Position numbers and translations under genes: made by a program. A model generated the notes under the pieces. The model did not search any database and had not been told where the DNA came from. It was given only the letters and a program-made list of their open reading frames with translations. This document shows positions 1 to 8,669 of a stretch of 33,628 bases of DNA, piece by piece. Numbering within the stretch: position 1 is the first letter of the stretch; each line of letters starts with the position of its first letter. Source of the DNA: SM23-78 sp041479965. Lineage in GTDB: Archaea > Nanobdellota > Nanobdellia > Woesearchaeales > SM23-78. The stretch spans positions 1-33,628 of the forward strand of contig JBGOZE010000005.1 of the NCBI GenBank assembly GCA_041479965.1. The letters run 5' to 3'.

Positions 1-2
1 AA

Positions 3-10
3 TATTTAAA
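3..10 (+). promoter_or_regulatory. Putative TATA box for the first gene
   Basis: TATTTAAA lies about 47 bases before the ATG at 57, with a GGGGG ribosome binding site at 43-47. The spacing fits an archaeal TATA box giving a short leader. The BRE would fall at or beyond the window edge, so this is tentative. Confidence 0.4.
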
Positions 11-56
11 TGTTTTTCTGCGCCTTTGTCTCGAATAAGACTGGGGGTTCCAAAGT

Positions 57-2000
57 ATGGCTTCAAGAATAGCTACATTATTGTTTCTCGATAATGATGA
101 TATAAGCAGGTCTGGTCGGCTTGGTTCAATGCTTTGGTCTGATGAAAAGAATGTAAAAGTCATTTTCAAGGACAATAGCACCAAGGATTTCAAGTCCATC
201 CATGATTACAGCATCGGGTTTGACAGCAACAAGGAGTTCTATAATCCTTACTGGCTTCAGAGATGGGCTGATGAGACTAAGCTTGAGGATGGCAGGACCG
301 TCAAGCAGGCTTTGATTTTCAAAGGCCAGACTCTATGGTATCTGTATGAGTATTTGCTCTCAGCTGACGTGGATGTTGTGCCTTTTGTTCCTTCGAGCAG
401 AGTGCTTTATTACATCGATGTCATCAACGAGATCCTGAAGAAAGAAAAACCCGTGGAAGTCATGATACAGAATGACAAGGACATTCTTTACAGGATCATA
501 TCGGAGGTTTGCAAGCAGAAATCAATCCGAGTTAGAAGTCTTGGCATCTCAGGCAAAAAAGCTTTCAAGCAGAGGATGAGGGAGAATATTCCTCTTCTAA
601 GATGCTATCTTAAGACCAAGATTTGCATGCGCTCAATGGTCGGCTTGCTTGCAGGAAGGAAAAATAAGAGGAGCAGCAAGGATAACAAGAAGCTCAATGT
701 CCTTCTCTTGTCAAATGAGAGGTTCTGCAAGGGGCCTAATGAAACTAATGTTTTCTGGGACACCATAGCAAAAGAACTCTCAAAGAACAAGATTGATTTT
801 GATGTTCTTGAGTATGATGTTCTCTGGGACAGCCACGCTCTTGTCAAGATGCTCAAGAGGCATGTTCCTCAGAAATATCCTCATACTCTTTACATTGGTT
901 CATATTATGACATGAATGTTTTCCGGGAGATAAGACGAGTAGCTTCTTTTTCAAGAAAAACATGGAAACAGTTCAGGAAGAGCAATAAGTTCACGCAATC
1001 ACTAAATTACAAGGGCATTAACATATTTCCTTACCTTGAGAAGAGATTCGCATTGGTCTTCAAAGCCTTTTCCCAGCTCGCAGGAGACTCTCTGGCAGTG
1101 AGCGAAGCAGTCATCAAGTCAGGCCAGCCAAAAATGGTTGTGCTCGACCATGAGAACAACTTCTACGGCCTAGGGTTCCTCATGAATTCCAAGAACTATG
1201 ATTTCAAGACAATCTCCTTGCAGTTTGAGAGCGTCAATCTCAGGACTAGTGTCCACAGGCACATTCCATCTGAGAAGGCTTTTGACAAGAAAAGCCCTGT
1301 CTGGAGACCGCTCGCTGACATGAAGTGCGCCTCTGGGCCTTATGCAAAGGAAATCCTGGTCAATAATTGCAATTTCAGGCCTGAAACAATTGAGATTACT
1401 GGCCAGCCAAGATATGATAATCTTGCCCAGAAAAAGCTCACAGAAAGCCTCAAGCAGCTCTATTCAGAGCTTGGCCTTGATGCCAGTAAAAAGACCATTG
1501 TGTATGCTAGCAAGTTCAATGATGATGAAGCACAGATATGGGCTTACTTGAAAGACATGGTGAGAAAGAGGGATGACATTCAGCTGGTGTTCAAGCTCGC
1601 GCCTGTCAACAACTTAAAGTTTTACAAGGAAAAGATAGGAGAGGAAAAGAATGTTGTTGTGAGCAAGGACATTGACCTTGTCAAGCTTCTCAATGTTTCT
1701 GACCTTCTCATAACCAAGCGTTCGACAGTTGCAATGGAGGCCATGTGCCTTGAGAAGCCAGTGCTGCTAGTGGACTTCTACAAGACCAACCAGTTCCCTT
1801 ACATTGAGCTAGGAGCAGCCTATGACCTGAAGAGCCTTGAAGAGTTGGAGCAAGGAGTTGATAGGTGCTTGTATGATGAGAAAGTCAAGAAAAGCCTTGC
1901 ATTGGGAGGAAAGAAATTCATTGCTTCCTATCTTTACAAGCAGGATGGCAAGGCAGCAGAGAGAGTAGTGAGCATAATAAAGAGGGAAATGAAGAAGTGA
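57..2000 (+). CDS. GT-B-fold surface-glycan glycosyltransferase (CDP-glycerol transferase/polysialyltransferase-like)
   Basis: A 647-residue cytoplasmic protein with no signal peptide or clear membrane segment. The C-terminal 230 residues look like the nucleotide-binding half of a GT-B enzyme: TGQPRYDNL, then a KDIDLVKLLNVSDLL stretch, then a TKRSTVAMEAM helix and EKPVLLVDF. These resemble the CDP-glycerol glycerophosphotransferase / capsule transferase superfamily and match, motif for motif, the transferase encoded at 24089-25744. That protein has KPHP where this one has FKLAP, so the usual HP motif histidine is missing here. The ATG at 57 is preceded by GGGGG at a suitable distance. The flippase gene follows 7 bases after its stop, so the two are probably co-transcribed. 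Sugar donor and acceptor are unknown. Confident as a coding gene, moderate for the family. Confidence 0.8.
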   Translation: MASRIATLLFLDNDDISRSGRLGSMLWSDEKNVKVIFKDNSTKDFKSIHDYSIGFDSNKEFYNPYWLQRWADETKLEDGRTVKQALIFKGQTLWYLYEYLLSADVDVVPFVPSSRVLYYIDVINEILKKEKPVEVMIQNDKDILYRIISEVCKQKSIRVRSLGISGKKAFKQRMRENIPLLRCYLKTKICMRSMVGLLAGRKNKRSSKDNKKLNVLLLSNERFCKGPNETNVFWDTIAKELSKNKIDFDVLEYDVLWDSHALVKMLKRHVPQKYPHTLYIGSYYDMNVFREIRRVASFSRKTWKQFRKSNKFTQSLNYKGINIFPYLEKRFALVFKAFSQLAGDSLAVSEAVIKSGQPKMVVLDHENNFYGLGFLMNSKNYDFKTISLQFESVNLRTSVHRHIPSEKAFDKKSPVWRPLADMKCASGPYAKEILVNNCNFRPETIEITGQPRYDNLAQKKLTESLKQLYSELGLDASKKTIVYASKFNDDEAQIWAYLKDMVRKRDDIQLVFKLAPVNNLKFYKEKIGEEKNVVVSKDIDLVKLLNVSDLLITKRSTVAMEAMCLEKPVLLVDFYKTNQFPYIELGAAYDLKSLEELEQGVDRCLYDEKVKKSLALGGKKFIASYLYKQDGKAAERVVSIIKREMKK

Positions 2001-2007
2001 TTCCAAG

Positions 2008-3282
2008 ATGAAAAAAAGAATCAATGCTCTTGTCCAGAAAGTCTCAGGCTATCTTGAGATTGATGCTGCCTATTTCATGAGCGGAGGGTTCTGGATGGGC
2101 ATACCCTATGTTTTAAGAGCATTTGTCAGCCTTTTTGTTGTGGCCTTGTTCACTAGGTTCATGACCCCAGAGCTTTTCGGAGAATACAAGTTCTTCACTT
2201 CCATTCTTCTGACTTTGATAATATTCTCTTACCCTGGCATAGGCACTGCCATAATCCAATCAGTCGCAAGAGGTCACGACAGGTCATTCACTGATGGAGT
2301 TAAGCTTAGGATAAAGCACTCGCTTCTAGGCTCATTAGCGCTGCTCATTATCGCAGGCTATTTCTTTTATATCAAGCAATCCAACTCCTACATCTACTAC
2401 GTCATGGGAGCATTGTTCTTCCCATTCTACCACAGCTTCCAGTCAGCAATGGACTATCTCATTGGCAAAGAAAAATTCTCCCTGAACTCAAAGCAATTCA
2501 TGATTAACATCCTCATAACCAACATCCCTGTCATGTTGACTATTGTGTTCTTCAAGGACCTGATGAGCATCATCCTTTCAACTCTCATATTCACATGCCT
2601 CGGATTCTTCATCTTCTACTGGGTGATAAAGAAGAAGTTCTCAAAGGACATTGCGAAGTCAAAAAAAGACAAGCATCTGAACAAGTACGCGTTTCATCTG
2701 ACCCTGATGCAGATAATCCCATTGGCAGCAGGCAACATTGACAAGATAATACTGCCCTATTTCCTTGGCTTCAAGGAGCTCGCAGTCTACGTGATTGCTC
2801 TATCAATCCCTCAGCTCAACAAGTTTGTCATCAGCCCTATAGCCCCTATTATTTTACCCAAGTTGTCTGCTCACAAGAACATCAAGAAGCTCTATGCTTT
2901 CCTGATGAAGAAGCTGCCTCTCATGATAGGATTATCAGTTCTCATCAATGTTGTAGGCATCATCTTCACTCCCTTGGCAATCAGGCTACTTTTCACAGGC
3001 GCTTACAGCGGCTCAGTGTTTTATGCGCAATTATCATTCCTTGCCTTCTTCTTAATCATACCTGAGAGCATATTCTTCAATTTCCTTGTTGCCAAGAAGA
3101 AGACCAAGAGCCTTTACAGGCTTAACATCGTGCCTGATGTCATCAAGATAGTGCTCATGCTTGTCACCATCCCAATCTGGGGCATAATCGGAGCTATTGT
3201 CTCGTTCGCCATCTCCAGGTATGTTTTTGTGGGCATGGCTCTCTATTATTCAAGAAAAGAGGTTGTGGCAATCAATGCCTGA
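2008..3282 (+). CDS. Wzx-type polysaccharide flippase (MATE/MOP superfamily)
   Basis: A 424-residue, strongly hydrophobic protein with roughly 12-14 membrane segments separated by short basic loops. The N-terminal part (FTRFMTPELFGEYKF followed by a long hydrophobic helix) is the usual opening of the polysaccharide_synt / O-antigen flippase family, which moves lipid-linked oligosaccharides across the membrane. Length fits the family (400-500 residues). It starts 7 bases after the preceding glycosyltransferase stop, with GAAGTGATT as a likely ribosome binding site, so both genes form a small unit that ends in a hairpin overlapping the TGA. The expected job is flipping the lipid-linked glycan made by the neighbouring genes; the actual substrate is inferred only from position. 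Confidence 0.87.
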   Translation: MKKRINALVQKVSGYLEIDAAYFMSGGFWMGIPYVLRAFVSLFVVALFTRFMTPELFGEYKFFTSILLTLIIFSYPGIGTAIIQSVARGHDRSFTDGVKLRIKHSLLGSLALLIIAGYFFYIKQSNSYIYYVMGALFFPFYHSFQSAMDYLIGKEKFSLNSKQFMINILITNIPVMLTIVFFKDLMSIILSTLIFTCLGFFIFYWVIKKKFSKDIAKSKKDKHLNKYAFHLTLMQIIPLAAGNIDKIILPYFLGFKELAVYVIALSIPQLNKFVISPIAPIILPKLSAHKNIKKLYAFLMKKLPLMIGLSVLINVVGIIFTPLAIRLLFTGAYSGSVFYAQLSFLAFFLIIPESIFFNFLVAKKKTKSLYRLNIVPDVIKIVLMLVTIPIWGIIGAIVSFAISRYVFVGMALYYSRKEVVAINA

Positions 3283-3297
3283 AAACGCTTTTCAGGC
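3277..3297 (+). terminator. Perfect 9-bp hairpin overlapping the flippase stop codon
   Basis: GCCTGAAAA at 3277-3285 is followed by a CGC loop and TTTTCAGGC at 3289-3297, a perfect nine-base-pair stem. The TGA stop at 3280-3282 lies in the left arm. No long T-run follows directly, so it may terminate transcription or protect the 3' end. It separates the flippase unit from the heptose promoter just downstream. Confidence 0.5.
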
Positions 3298-3324
3298 GGA
3301 AAACTAGAATGGTCTTTCAAAACC

Positions 3325-3332
3325 TTTAAAAA
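3325..3332 (+). promoter_or_regulatory. Putative TATA box of the heptose operon
   Basis: TTTAAAAA with upstream AACC sits 44 bases before the ATG at 3376, and GAGG at 3363-3366 serves as ribosome binding site. The predicted transcript would start near 3350. The position right after the hairpin supports a new transcription unit. Confidence 0.5.
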
Positions 3333-3375
3333 CACACCCTTTTTAGTGAGAATTAACATTTAGAGGATAGATACT

Positions 3376-4356
3376 ATGATAATTTCAAGGACACCATTGA
3401 GGATGAGCTTCGCAGGCGGAGGCTCTGACCTGAGAGACTACTACAAGCATGGCTACGGCGCTGTCCTGAGCACCACAATCAACAAATACGTCTACATCAC
3501 AGTCAACAAGAGATTCACAGACAGCATAAGGGTAAGCTACTCACAGGTGGAAGAAGTCAAGAGTGTTGATGAAGTCAAGCACAACCTGGTCAGGGAAGCT
3601 CTCAAGAAGACAGGTGTGAAAAAAGGAGTTGATATCTCCTATATCTCAGACATGCTGCCTGCCCATGAAGGCTCAGGACTGGCAGGCTCAAGCGCCATCA
3701 TAGTCGGAACCCTCAATGCACTATACGCCTACACAGGAAAGCATACTTCTGCAAACCAGCTGGCAGAGCAAGCCTGTGACGTTGAGATAGAGATACTCAA
3801 GCACCCAATAGGCAAGCAGGACCAGTACGCAGTCGCCCATGGAGGATTCAATTTCATCCAGTTCAACGCAGATGAGAGCGTTGTTGTTACGCCTATCATA
3901 ATGCCTAAGGAGACGAGGCAGAAGCTCAACAGGAACCTCATAGCTTTTCACACAGGAGTCAACACCCGCTCAGATACTGTGCTCACAGAGCAGAAGAAAA
4001 AGACAGAGACCAACCTTGAAGTGCTCAACAGCATGGTCAAGCTCGCAGAAGAGCTCAGGGATGCTCTTCGAGCAGGGAACCTGACAGGATTCGGAACAAC
4101 TCTGCACAAGGGATGGATGAGCAAGAAGAAGCTTGCAAGCAACATGTCCAACAGCTTCATAGATGAGTGCTATGACAAGGCAATGAAAGCAGGAGCCCTG
4201 GGCGGCAAGATACTAGGATCAGGAGGAGGAGGCTTCCTTTTGTTCTACTGCGAGGAAAAGAACCAGGACAAGGTAAGAAAAGCTCTTGCCGGTCTCAAGG
4301 AATTGCCTTTCAAGTTCGAGCCAGAAGGAAGCAAGATCATTTATGTTGGCGATTGA
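3376..4356 (+). CDS. hddA: D-glycero-D-manno-heptose 7-phosphate kinase (GHMP family)
   Basis: A 326-residue GHMP kinase. Visible signatures are the N-terminal RTPLRMSFAGGGSDLRDYY, the phosphate-binding loop GSGLAGSSA (about 99-107) and a glycine-rich C-terminal GGKILGSGGGGFLLFY. These are the hallmarks of the HddA subfamily, which phosphorylates D-glycero-D-manno-heptose 7-phosphate at C1 to give the 1,7-bisphosphate. The role is strengthened by the next gene (GmhA-type isomerase) and the HddC-GmhB fusion at 6136, which supply the other three steps to GDP-heptose. It is the first gene after a promoter and a terminator-like hairpin. A related kinase such as L-fucokinase-type GHMP is possible from sequence alone, but the gene neighbourhood argues for heptose. 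Confidence 0.87.
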   Translation: MIISRTPLRMSFAGGGSDLRDYYKHGYGAVLSTTINKYVYITVNKRFTDSIRVSYSQVEEVKSVDEVKHNLVREALKKTGVKKGVDISYISDMLPAHEGSGLAGSSAIIVGTLNALYAYTGKHTSANQLAEQACDVEIEILKHPIGKQDQYAVAHGGFNFIQFNADESVVVTPIIMPKETRQKLNRNLIAFHTGVNTRSDTVLTEQKKKTETNLEVLNSMVKLAEELRDALRAGNLTGFGTTLHKGWMSKKKLASNMSNSFIDECYDKAMKAGALGGKILGSGGGGFLLFYCEEKNQDKVRKALAGLKELPFKFEPEGSKIIYVGD

Positions 4357-4417
4357 AAAGTTAAATAATAATCATAAACAAAAAATACAATAACAAACAA
4401 GAACAAAGGTGATTATG

Positions 4418-5005
4418 ATGGTTGAATTCATAAAAAACTATTTTGAGGAGATAAAGAACCTGCTTGACAAGGTTTCAGCAGAGGACACCAAGAAAGTGAC
4501 TGAGCTGATTTACAATGCTTATCATGATAACAAGCAGATATTCATCATAGGCAATGGCGGAAGCGCAGCTACAGCCTCACATTTTGCCTGCGACCTCAAC
4601 AAGGGAACACTGAGCAGAGTGTATGATGACGATGAGAAGAGATTCAGGGTTATATCCATGGCAGACAATGTCGCAATCCTCACAGCCTATGCCAATGACC
4701 TGAGCTATGATGACATATTCTCCCAGCAGCTAAGGAACCTGGTCAACAAAGGAGACCTGGTCATAGCCATCACGGGAAGCGGCAACTCAAAAAATATAAT
4801 CAAAGGTGTTGAGACTGCCAAGAAGTCAGGAGCCACAACAATAGGATTCCTAGGATTCCAAGGAGGAAAGCTAAAAAACATGGTAGACCATCACATACTG
4901 GTGCCTACAGAGCATTATGGGCGCATAGAAGATGTGCACGCGATACTGGCGCACCTAATTTCAGCGTATCTTGGAGAGATGAAAAGGAAAAAAGAGAGTG
5001 TATGA
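4418..5005 (+). CDS. gmhA: Sedoheptulose 7-phosphate isomerase (SIS domain)
   Basis: A 195-residue single SIS-domain protein. GNGGSAATASHFACDL and TGSGNSKNI are the two phosphosugar loops, and RIEDVHAILAHLI near the C-terminus carries the conserved GmhA histidine. The residue matching E. coli GmhA Glu65 (HFAEEL) is Asp here (HFACDL), a conservative change. Known role: sedoheptulose 7-phosphate to D-glycero-D-manno-heptose 7-phosphate, the substrate of the adjacent kinase. A GTG at 4409 is in frame, but it lies inside the ribosome binding site GGTGAT (4408-4413), so ATG 4418 (or 4415) is the likelier start. A weak TATA-like stretch, TTAAATAATA at 4361-4370, might give an internal promoter. Confidence 0.87.
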   Translation: MVEFIKNYFEEIKNLLDKVSAEDTKKVTELIYNAYHDNKQIFIIGNGGSAATASHFACDLNKGTLSRVYDDDEKRFRVISMADNVAILTAYANDLSYDDIFSQQLRNLVNKGDLVIAITGSGNSKNIIKGVETAKKSGATTIGFLGFQGGKLKNMVDHHILVPTEHYGRIEDVHAILAHLISAYLGEMKRKKESV

Positions 5006-5035
5006 GATTATAGGAAAATCAGAGGAAAATGTTTC

Positions 5036-6085
5036 ATGAAAATCCTAGTAACAGGGAATAAAGGGTATGTTGGCTCTATTCTTACCAAGATTCTGCTAGC
5101 CAAAGGCTATTCTGTCATCGGGTTGGACGCTGATTTCTATGAAGGAATTGTCAAAGAAAAGAAAAAAGCACCTAGCAAAGGTTTTGCTCAGATAATCAAG
5201 GACATGAGAAAAGTTGAGCTGGCTGACCTCAAAGGAGTTGACGCAGTAATCCACCTTGCAGCCCTGTCAAATGATCCCCTGGGAGAGTTCAATGAGAAGA
5301 TAACCTATGACATTAATTATGAAGCGACAATGAGGCTGGCCAAGCTTGCCAAGCAAGCAGGAGTCAAAAGGTTTGTGTATGCATCATCCCAGAGTATGTA
5401 CGGAGTGTCCAAGACAGCAGATGAGCTCGACGAGGATGATAGTGAGAAGAATCCTGTGACAGCCTATGCCAAGACCAAGTGGATGGCAGAGCAAGAGCTC
5501 AAAAAGCTCAGCACCAAGGATTTTCTGGTCACATGCTTCAGGCCTTCTACTGTTTTCGGAGCAAGCCCGAAGCTCAGGTGCGACATAGTCTACAATAACT
5601 TTGTTGCGTGCGGCTACACGACTGGGAAGATTGAGATAAAGAGTGATGGAACTCCTTGGAGGCCAGTGGTGCATGTACAGGATGTGTGCAGCGCTTTCAT
5701 CGCAGGACTAGAAGCTCCTGCAGAGCTGGTCGCTAACCAATCATTCAATGTAGGTATTCCCAATGGCAACTTCACAGTCAGAGAGCTTGCAGAAGCTGCA
5801 CAGAAAGTGTTGGGAAAGGACAAGTGCAAGCTCACATTCACAGGAGAGCATACAGACCCAAGGACTTACAAGGTCTCTTTCAAGAAGATACTCTCTGTGC
5901 TCAAGGATTATTACAAGCCAGAATGGGACTTGGAGCGAGGAGGGGAAGAGTTGGTCAAGTTCTTTGACACAGTCAAGTTCACAGAAGACATTTTCAGGAG
6001 CAGGTATTGCAACAGGCTCTTGCAGCTCAAATACCTTATCAGCCAGAAAGAGATTGATGAGAACCTATTTAGGATAAAAAAATAA
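5036..6085 (+). CDS. NAD-dependent SDR epimerase/oxidoreductase of the heptose operon
   Basis: A 349-residue extended SDR. The Rossmann motif is GNKGYVG at the N-terminus and the catalytic pair is Tyr144/Lys148 in AYAKTK. The third catalytic region reads SSQSMYG, without the Asp-Glu pair (TDE) that RmlB-type 4,6-dehydratases need, so C-epimerisation or oxidation/reduction fits better than dehydration. Ribosome binding site AGAGGA precedes ATG 5036. It lies between the gmhA gene and the HddC-GmhB fusion in a tight same-strand operon, so an NDP-heptose is the likely substrate. The exact reaction cannot be read from sequence. Confidence 0.8.
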   Translation: MKILVTGNKGYVGSILTKILLAKGYSVIGLDADFYEGIVKEKKKAPSKGFAQIIKDMRKVELADLKGVDAVIHLAALSNDPLGEFNEKITYDINYEATMRLAKLAKQAGVKRFVYASSQSMYGVSKTADELDEDDSEKNPVTAYAKTKWMAEQELKKLSTKDFLVTCFRPSTVFGASPKLRCDIVYNNFVACGYTTGKIEIKSDGTPWRPVVHVQDVCSAFIAGLEAPAELVANQSFNVGIPNGNFTVRELAEAAQKVLGKDKCKLTFTGEHTDPRTYKVSFKKILSVLKDYYKPEWDLERGGEELVKFFDTVKFTEDIFRSRYCNRLLQLKYLISQKEIDENLFRIKK

Positions 6086-6135
6086 TATTATTGAACATCG
6101 TGCTTATTTTTAGGGTGAGGGGAATCGTAAGCAAA

Positions 6136-7377
6136 ATGGTACATATCAAACAAGCAGTCATTCTTGCAGGCGGACAAGGCACAAGGCTAAAGCCCTTCAC
6201 AGACACCATGCCCAAGCCAATGATACCCCTGAATAATCGCCCATTCCTAGAATACCTTGTCGAGATGCTAAAAGAGAACGGGATTGAGGAGATAGTTTTC
6301 TTATTGGGCTACAAGGCAGAGAAGATAGTAGAGCATTTCGGTGATGGCAAGAAATTCGGAGTAAAGATTAAGCACTCTGTGGGTGCAGTTGAGGATGATA
6401 CAGGAACAAGGATAAGGAATGCTAAGAATCTCATTGACAATCATTTCCTTCTCATGTACTGCGACAACTATTGGCCTATGAACCTCAAGAAGCTCGAGGA
6501 ATTCTACAACCAGAACCCGACGCTAGCATCTGTGACTGTTTTCACCAACAAGAAAGGAGTCACCAAGAACAATGTGATAGTTGATTCTGAAGGCTTTGTA
6601 GTCAAATATGACAAGACCAGGACAGAGCCAGGGCTTAATGGCGTGGACATAGGGTTCATGATAATTGACAAGAAAGTCTTGGACATGATGCCTGATACTA
6701 ATTTTTCATTTGAAAAAGAAATACTGACAAAGCTCGTAGAGCAGCATCAGCTCAGGGCTTATCTAACAGACCACAGGTATTACAGCATAGGCTCTATCGA
6801 CAGGCTGGAGCAGACTACAAAATACCTTTTGCCAAGAAAAATCATTTTCCTTGATAGGGATGGAGTGATCAACAAGAAAGCTCCCAAAGCAGACTATGTA
6901 AAGAAATGGAGTGAATTCGAGTTCTTACCAGGAGTGATTGAAGGACTGGAATTGCTGAGCAAGAAAGGCTATGAGCTCTACATCCTGACCAACCAGCCAG
7001 GAATAGCCAGGGAAATGATGACCCTTGATGACCTGAATGATATCCACGCTAAAATGCTGCAGGAGTTTGAGAAGCACAATATCAAGATAATCCAGATATA
7101 TTCCTGCCTGCACGGCTGGCATGATGGCTGCGAATGCAGGAAGCCAAAGCCAGGATTGTTCTTTGACGCTAGCCACGACCACGCCATCAACCTAGGCAAG
7201 ACAGTGTTCATAGGAGATGATGAGCGGGACGTGACAGCAGGAGAAGCAGCAGGCATAAAGACTTACCTGGTGGGGACTGAGAAAGGGTTTTTGCAAGTAG
7301 TGAAAGAGATAATTTGGAATGATGATAAGACATATCATGATAAAAAGAGTTATGATGAGAAAAATCACACGAGGTAA
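6136..7377 (+). CDS. hddC-gmhB: Fusion: heptose-1-phosphate guanylyltransferase + heptose-1,7-bisphosphate phosphatase
   Basis: A 413-residue two-domain protein. Residues 1-230 form a nucleotidyltransferase: AVILAGGQGTRLKPFTD, MPKPMIPL, and LMYCDNYWP as metal-binding Asp region. Residues 235-400 form a HAD-IIIA phosphatase: IIFLDRDGVIN with the two catalytic aspartates, LTNQPGIAR, a zinc-loop CxH...CxC (CLHGWHDGCEC) and GDDERDV. The zinc loop is typical of GmhB. Together the domains remove the C7 phosphate from the 1,7-bisphosphate and load the 1-phosphate with GMP, giving GDP-heptose. The frame is open from TTG 6091, but the conserved fold begins at ATG 6136 after a GGGTGAGG element at 6113-6120, so I chose 6136. 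The nucleotide (G rather than A) is inferred from the HddA-type partner. Confidence 0.87.
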   Translation: MVHIKQAVILAGGQGTRLKPFTDTMPKPMIPLNNRPFLEYLVEMLKENGIEEIVFLLGYKAEKIVEHFGDGKKFGVKIKHSVGAVEDDTGTRIRNAKNLIDNHFLLMYCDNYWPMNLKKLEEFYNQNPTLASVTVFTNKKGVTKNNVIVDSEGFVVKYDKTRTEPGLNGVDIGFMIIDKKVLDMMPDTNFSFEKEILTKLVEQHQLRAYLTDHRYYSIGSIDRLEQTTKYLLPRKIIFLDRDGVINKKAPKADYVKKWSEFEFLPGVIEGLELLSKKGYELYILTNQPGIAREMMTLDDLNDIHAKMLQEFEKHNIKIIQIYSCLHGWHDGCECRKPKPGLFFDASHDHAINLGKTVFIGDDERDVTAGEAAGIKTYLVGTEKGFLQVVKEIIWNDDKTYHDKKSYDEKNHTR

Positions 7378-7383
7378 CTGAAC

Positions 7384-8649
7384 ATGAAGAGAATAACTGA
7401 GTGCAGAGTTTGCGGTGACAAGAACATCAAAGGATTCTTTGACCTGGGAGACCAGCCATTTGCTAATTCACTGTTGAAAAGCGCTGACGAGAAGGAGAAC
7501 AGCTACCCATTATCACTTAGCTGGTGCCCTACCTGCAACTTGGTGCAGCTCAATCATACAGCTGATCCAAAGGAATTGTTCTCAAGCTATGTCTGGGTGA
7601 CAGCCACATCAAAGACAGCTCATGAGCACGCAGACAACTTCTACAATGAAGTCATGAAGAGAGTCAAAAGCCTCAACCAGAGCTATGTACTAGAAGTTGC
7701 GAGCAACGACGGGACTTTTCTCTTGCCATTCATCCACGACAAGTACAAGGTGCTCGGAGTTGACCCTGCCAAGAACATAGCAGAGATAGCAGAGAAGAAC
7801 GGAGTGCCTACAATAGCTGACTTCTTCGGATTGAGATTGGCAAAGCAGATACTGAAAACCCACGGCAAAGCAAAAATAGTTTTTGCAAGGAACGTTATAC
7901 CTCATGTAGCTAATCTTCATGATGTCATAAAAGGCATGGCGATGTGCCTTGATGATGACGGTCTGATGATAATAGAGGCTCACTATGCCAAAATAATACT
8001 TGAAGGCTTGCACTATGACTCAATCTATCATGAGCACCTATGCTATTTCACCCTGAAAAGCATGGAACACCTGCTCAGCCTCTACAATCTCAATGTTATT
8101 GACATCACTCCCAGCCCAATAAGCGGAGGCTCAATGGTGCTTTACATCAAGAAGCAGAAAGAAGGGAAAGCACAAAAAGAGAAGCAAAAAATAGATGAAT
8201 CAGAAAGCCTCAAGGAATATCGGCAGGAAGAGAAGCAATCAAAAGTCAATGATCTCAAGAGCTGGAAAGACTTTGCCCTGAGAGCCTACAAGCACAAGCA
8301 CCAGTTATTGAAGATATTGGATGATATTGTAGCCAAGGAAGGACCTATTGTCGGCTACGGAGCATCAGCAAGAAGCTCTACCATGCTTAATTTCTGCGGA
8401 ATAGACCACAAGCTGCTATGCTTGATCGCTGACCAAAACCCTTTAAAGCAAGAGCTCTACACAGCAGGAACGCACATACTCATACTAAGCCCTGAGGAAG
8501 TGATGAGAAGGAATCCTAAGACAGTGCTCATACTTGCCTGGAACTTCAGCCAGGAGATAATGGATGGCTTGAAGAAGAACTTCAGGTTTGAAGGCAGATG
8601 CATCCTGCCATTGCCCAATGACCCGCGAGTGGTCAGATTGAAGAAATGA
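7384..8649 (+). CDS. Zinc-finger sugar C-methyltransferase (TylCIII/EvaC/TcaB9-like)
   Basis: A 421-residue protein with the three-part layout of sugar C-methyltransferases. An N-terminal zinc site is Cys7, Cys10, Cys48, Cys51. A SAM-binding Rossmann core starts at VLEVASNDGTF (102-112). IYHEHLCYF holds the Tyr-His-Glu-His signature (215-218), which in TcaB9 contributes catalytic residues, and a second Rossmann-like C-terminal part starts near IVGYGASARSS. Family members methylate C3 (or a nearby carbon) of NDP-4-keto sugars. Its operon position between GDP-heptose synthesis and an RmlC-type epimerase suggests a keto-heptose substrate. GAGGTAAC just upstream is the ribosome binding site. No canonical 4,6-dehydratase with a TDE triad is present in this operon to supply the 4-keto group. 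Confidence 0.83.
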   Translation: MKRITECRVCGDKNIKGFFDLGDQPFANSLLKSADEKENSYPLSLSWCPTCNLVQLNHTADPKELFSSYVWVTATSKTAHEHADNFYNEVMKRVKSLNQSYVLEVASNDGTFLLPFIHDKYKVLGVDPAKNIAEIAEKNGVPTIADFFGLRLAKQILKTHGKAKIVFARNVIPHVANLHDVIKGMAMCLDDDGLMIIEAHYAKIILEGLHYDSIYHEHLCYFTLKSMEHLLSLYNLNVIDITPSPISGGSMVLYIKKQKEGKAQKEKQKIDESESLKEYRQEEKQSKVNDLKSWKDFALRAYKHKHQLLKILDDIVAKEGPIVGYGASARSSTMLNFCGIDHKLLCLIADQNPLKQELYTAGTHILILSPEEVMRRNPKTVLILAWNFSQEIMDGLKKNFRFEGRCILPLPNDPRVVRLKK

Positions 8650-8669
8650 GGATGCTGGAGGAGACTAAC

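Noticed and set aside
4409..4417. GTG 4409 as start of the isomerase gene
   Set aside because: The GTG lies inside the GGTGAT ribosome binding site, which cannot serve both roles; ATG 4418 has proper spacing.
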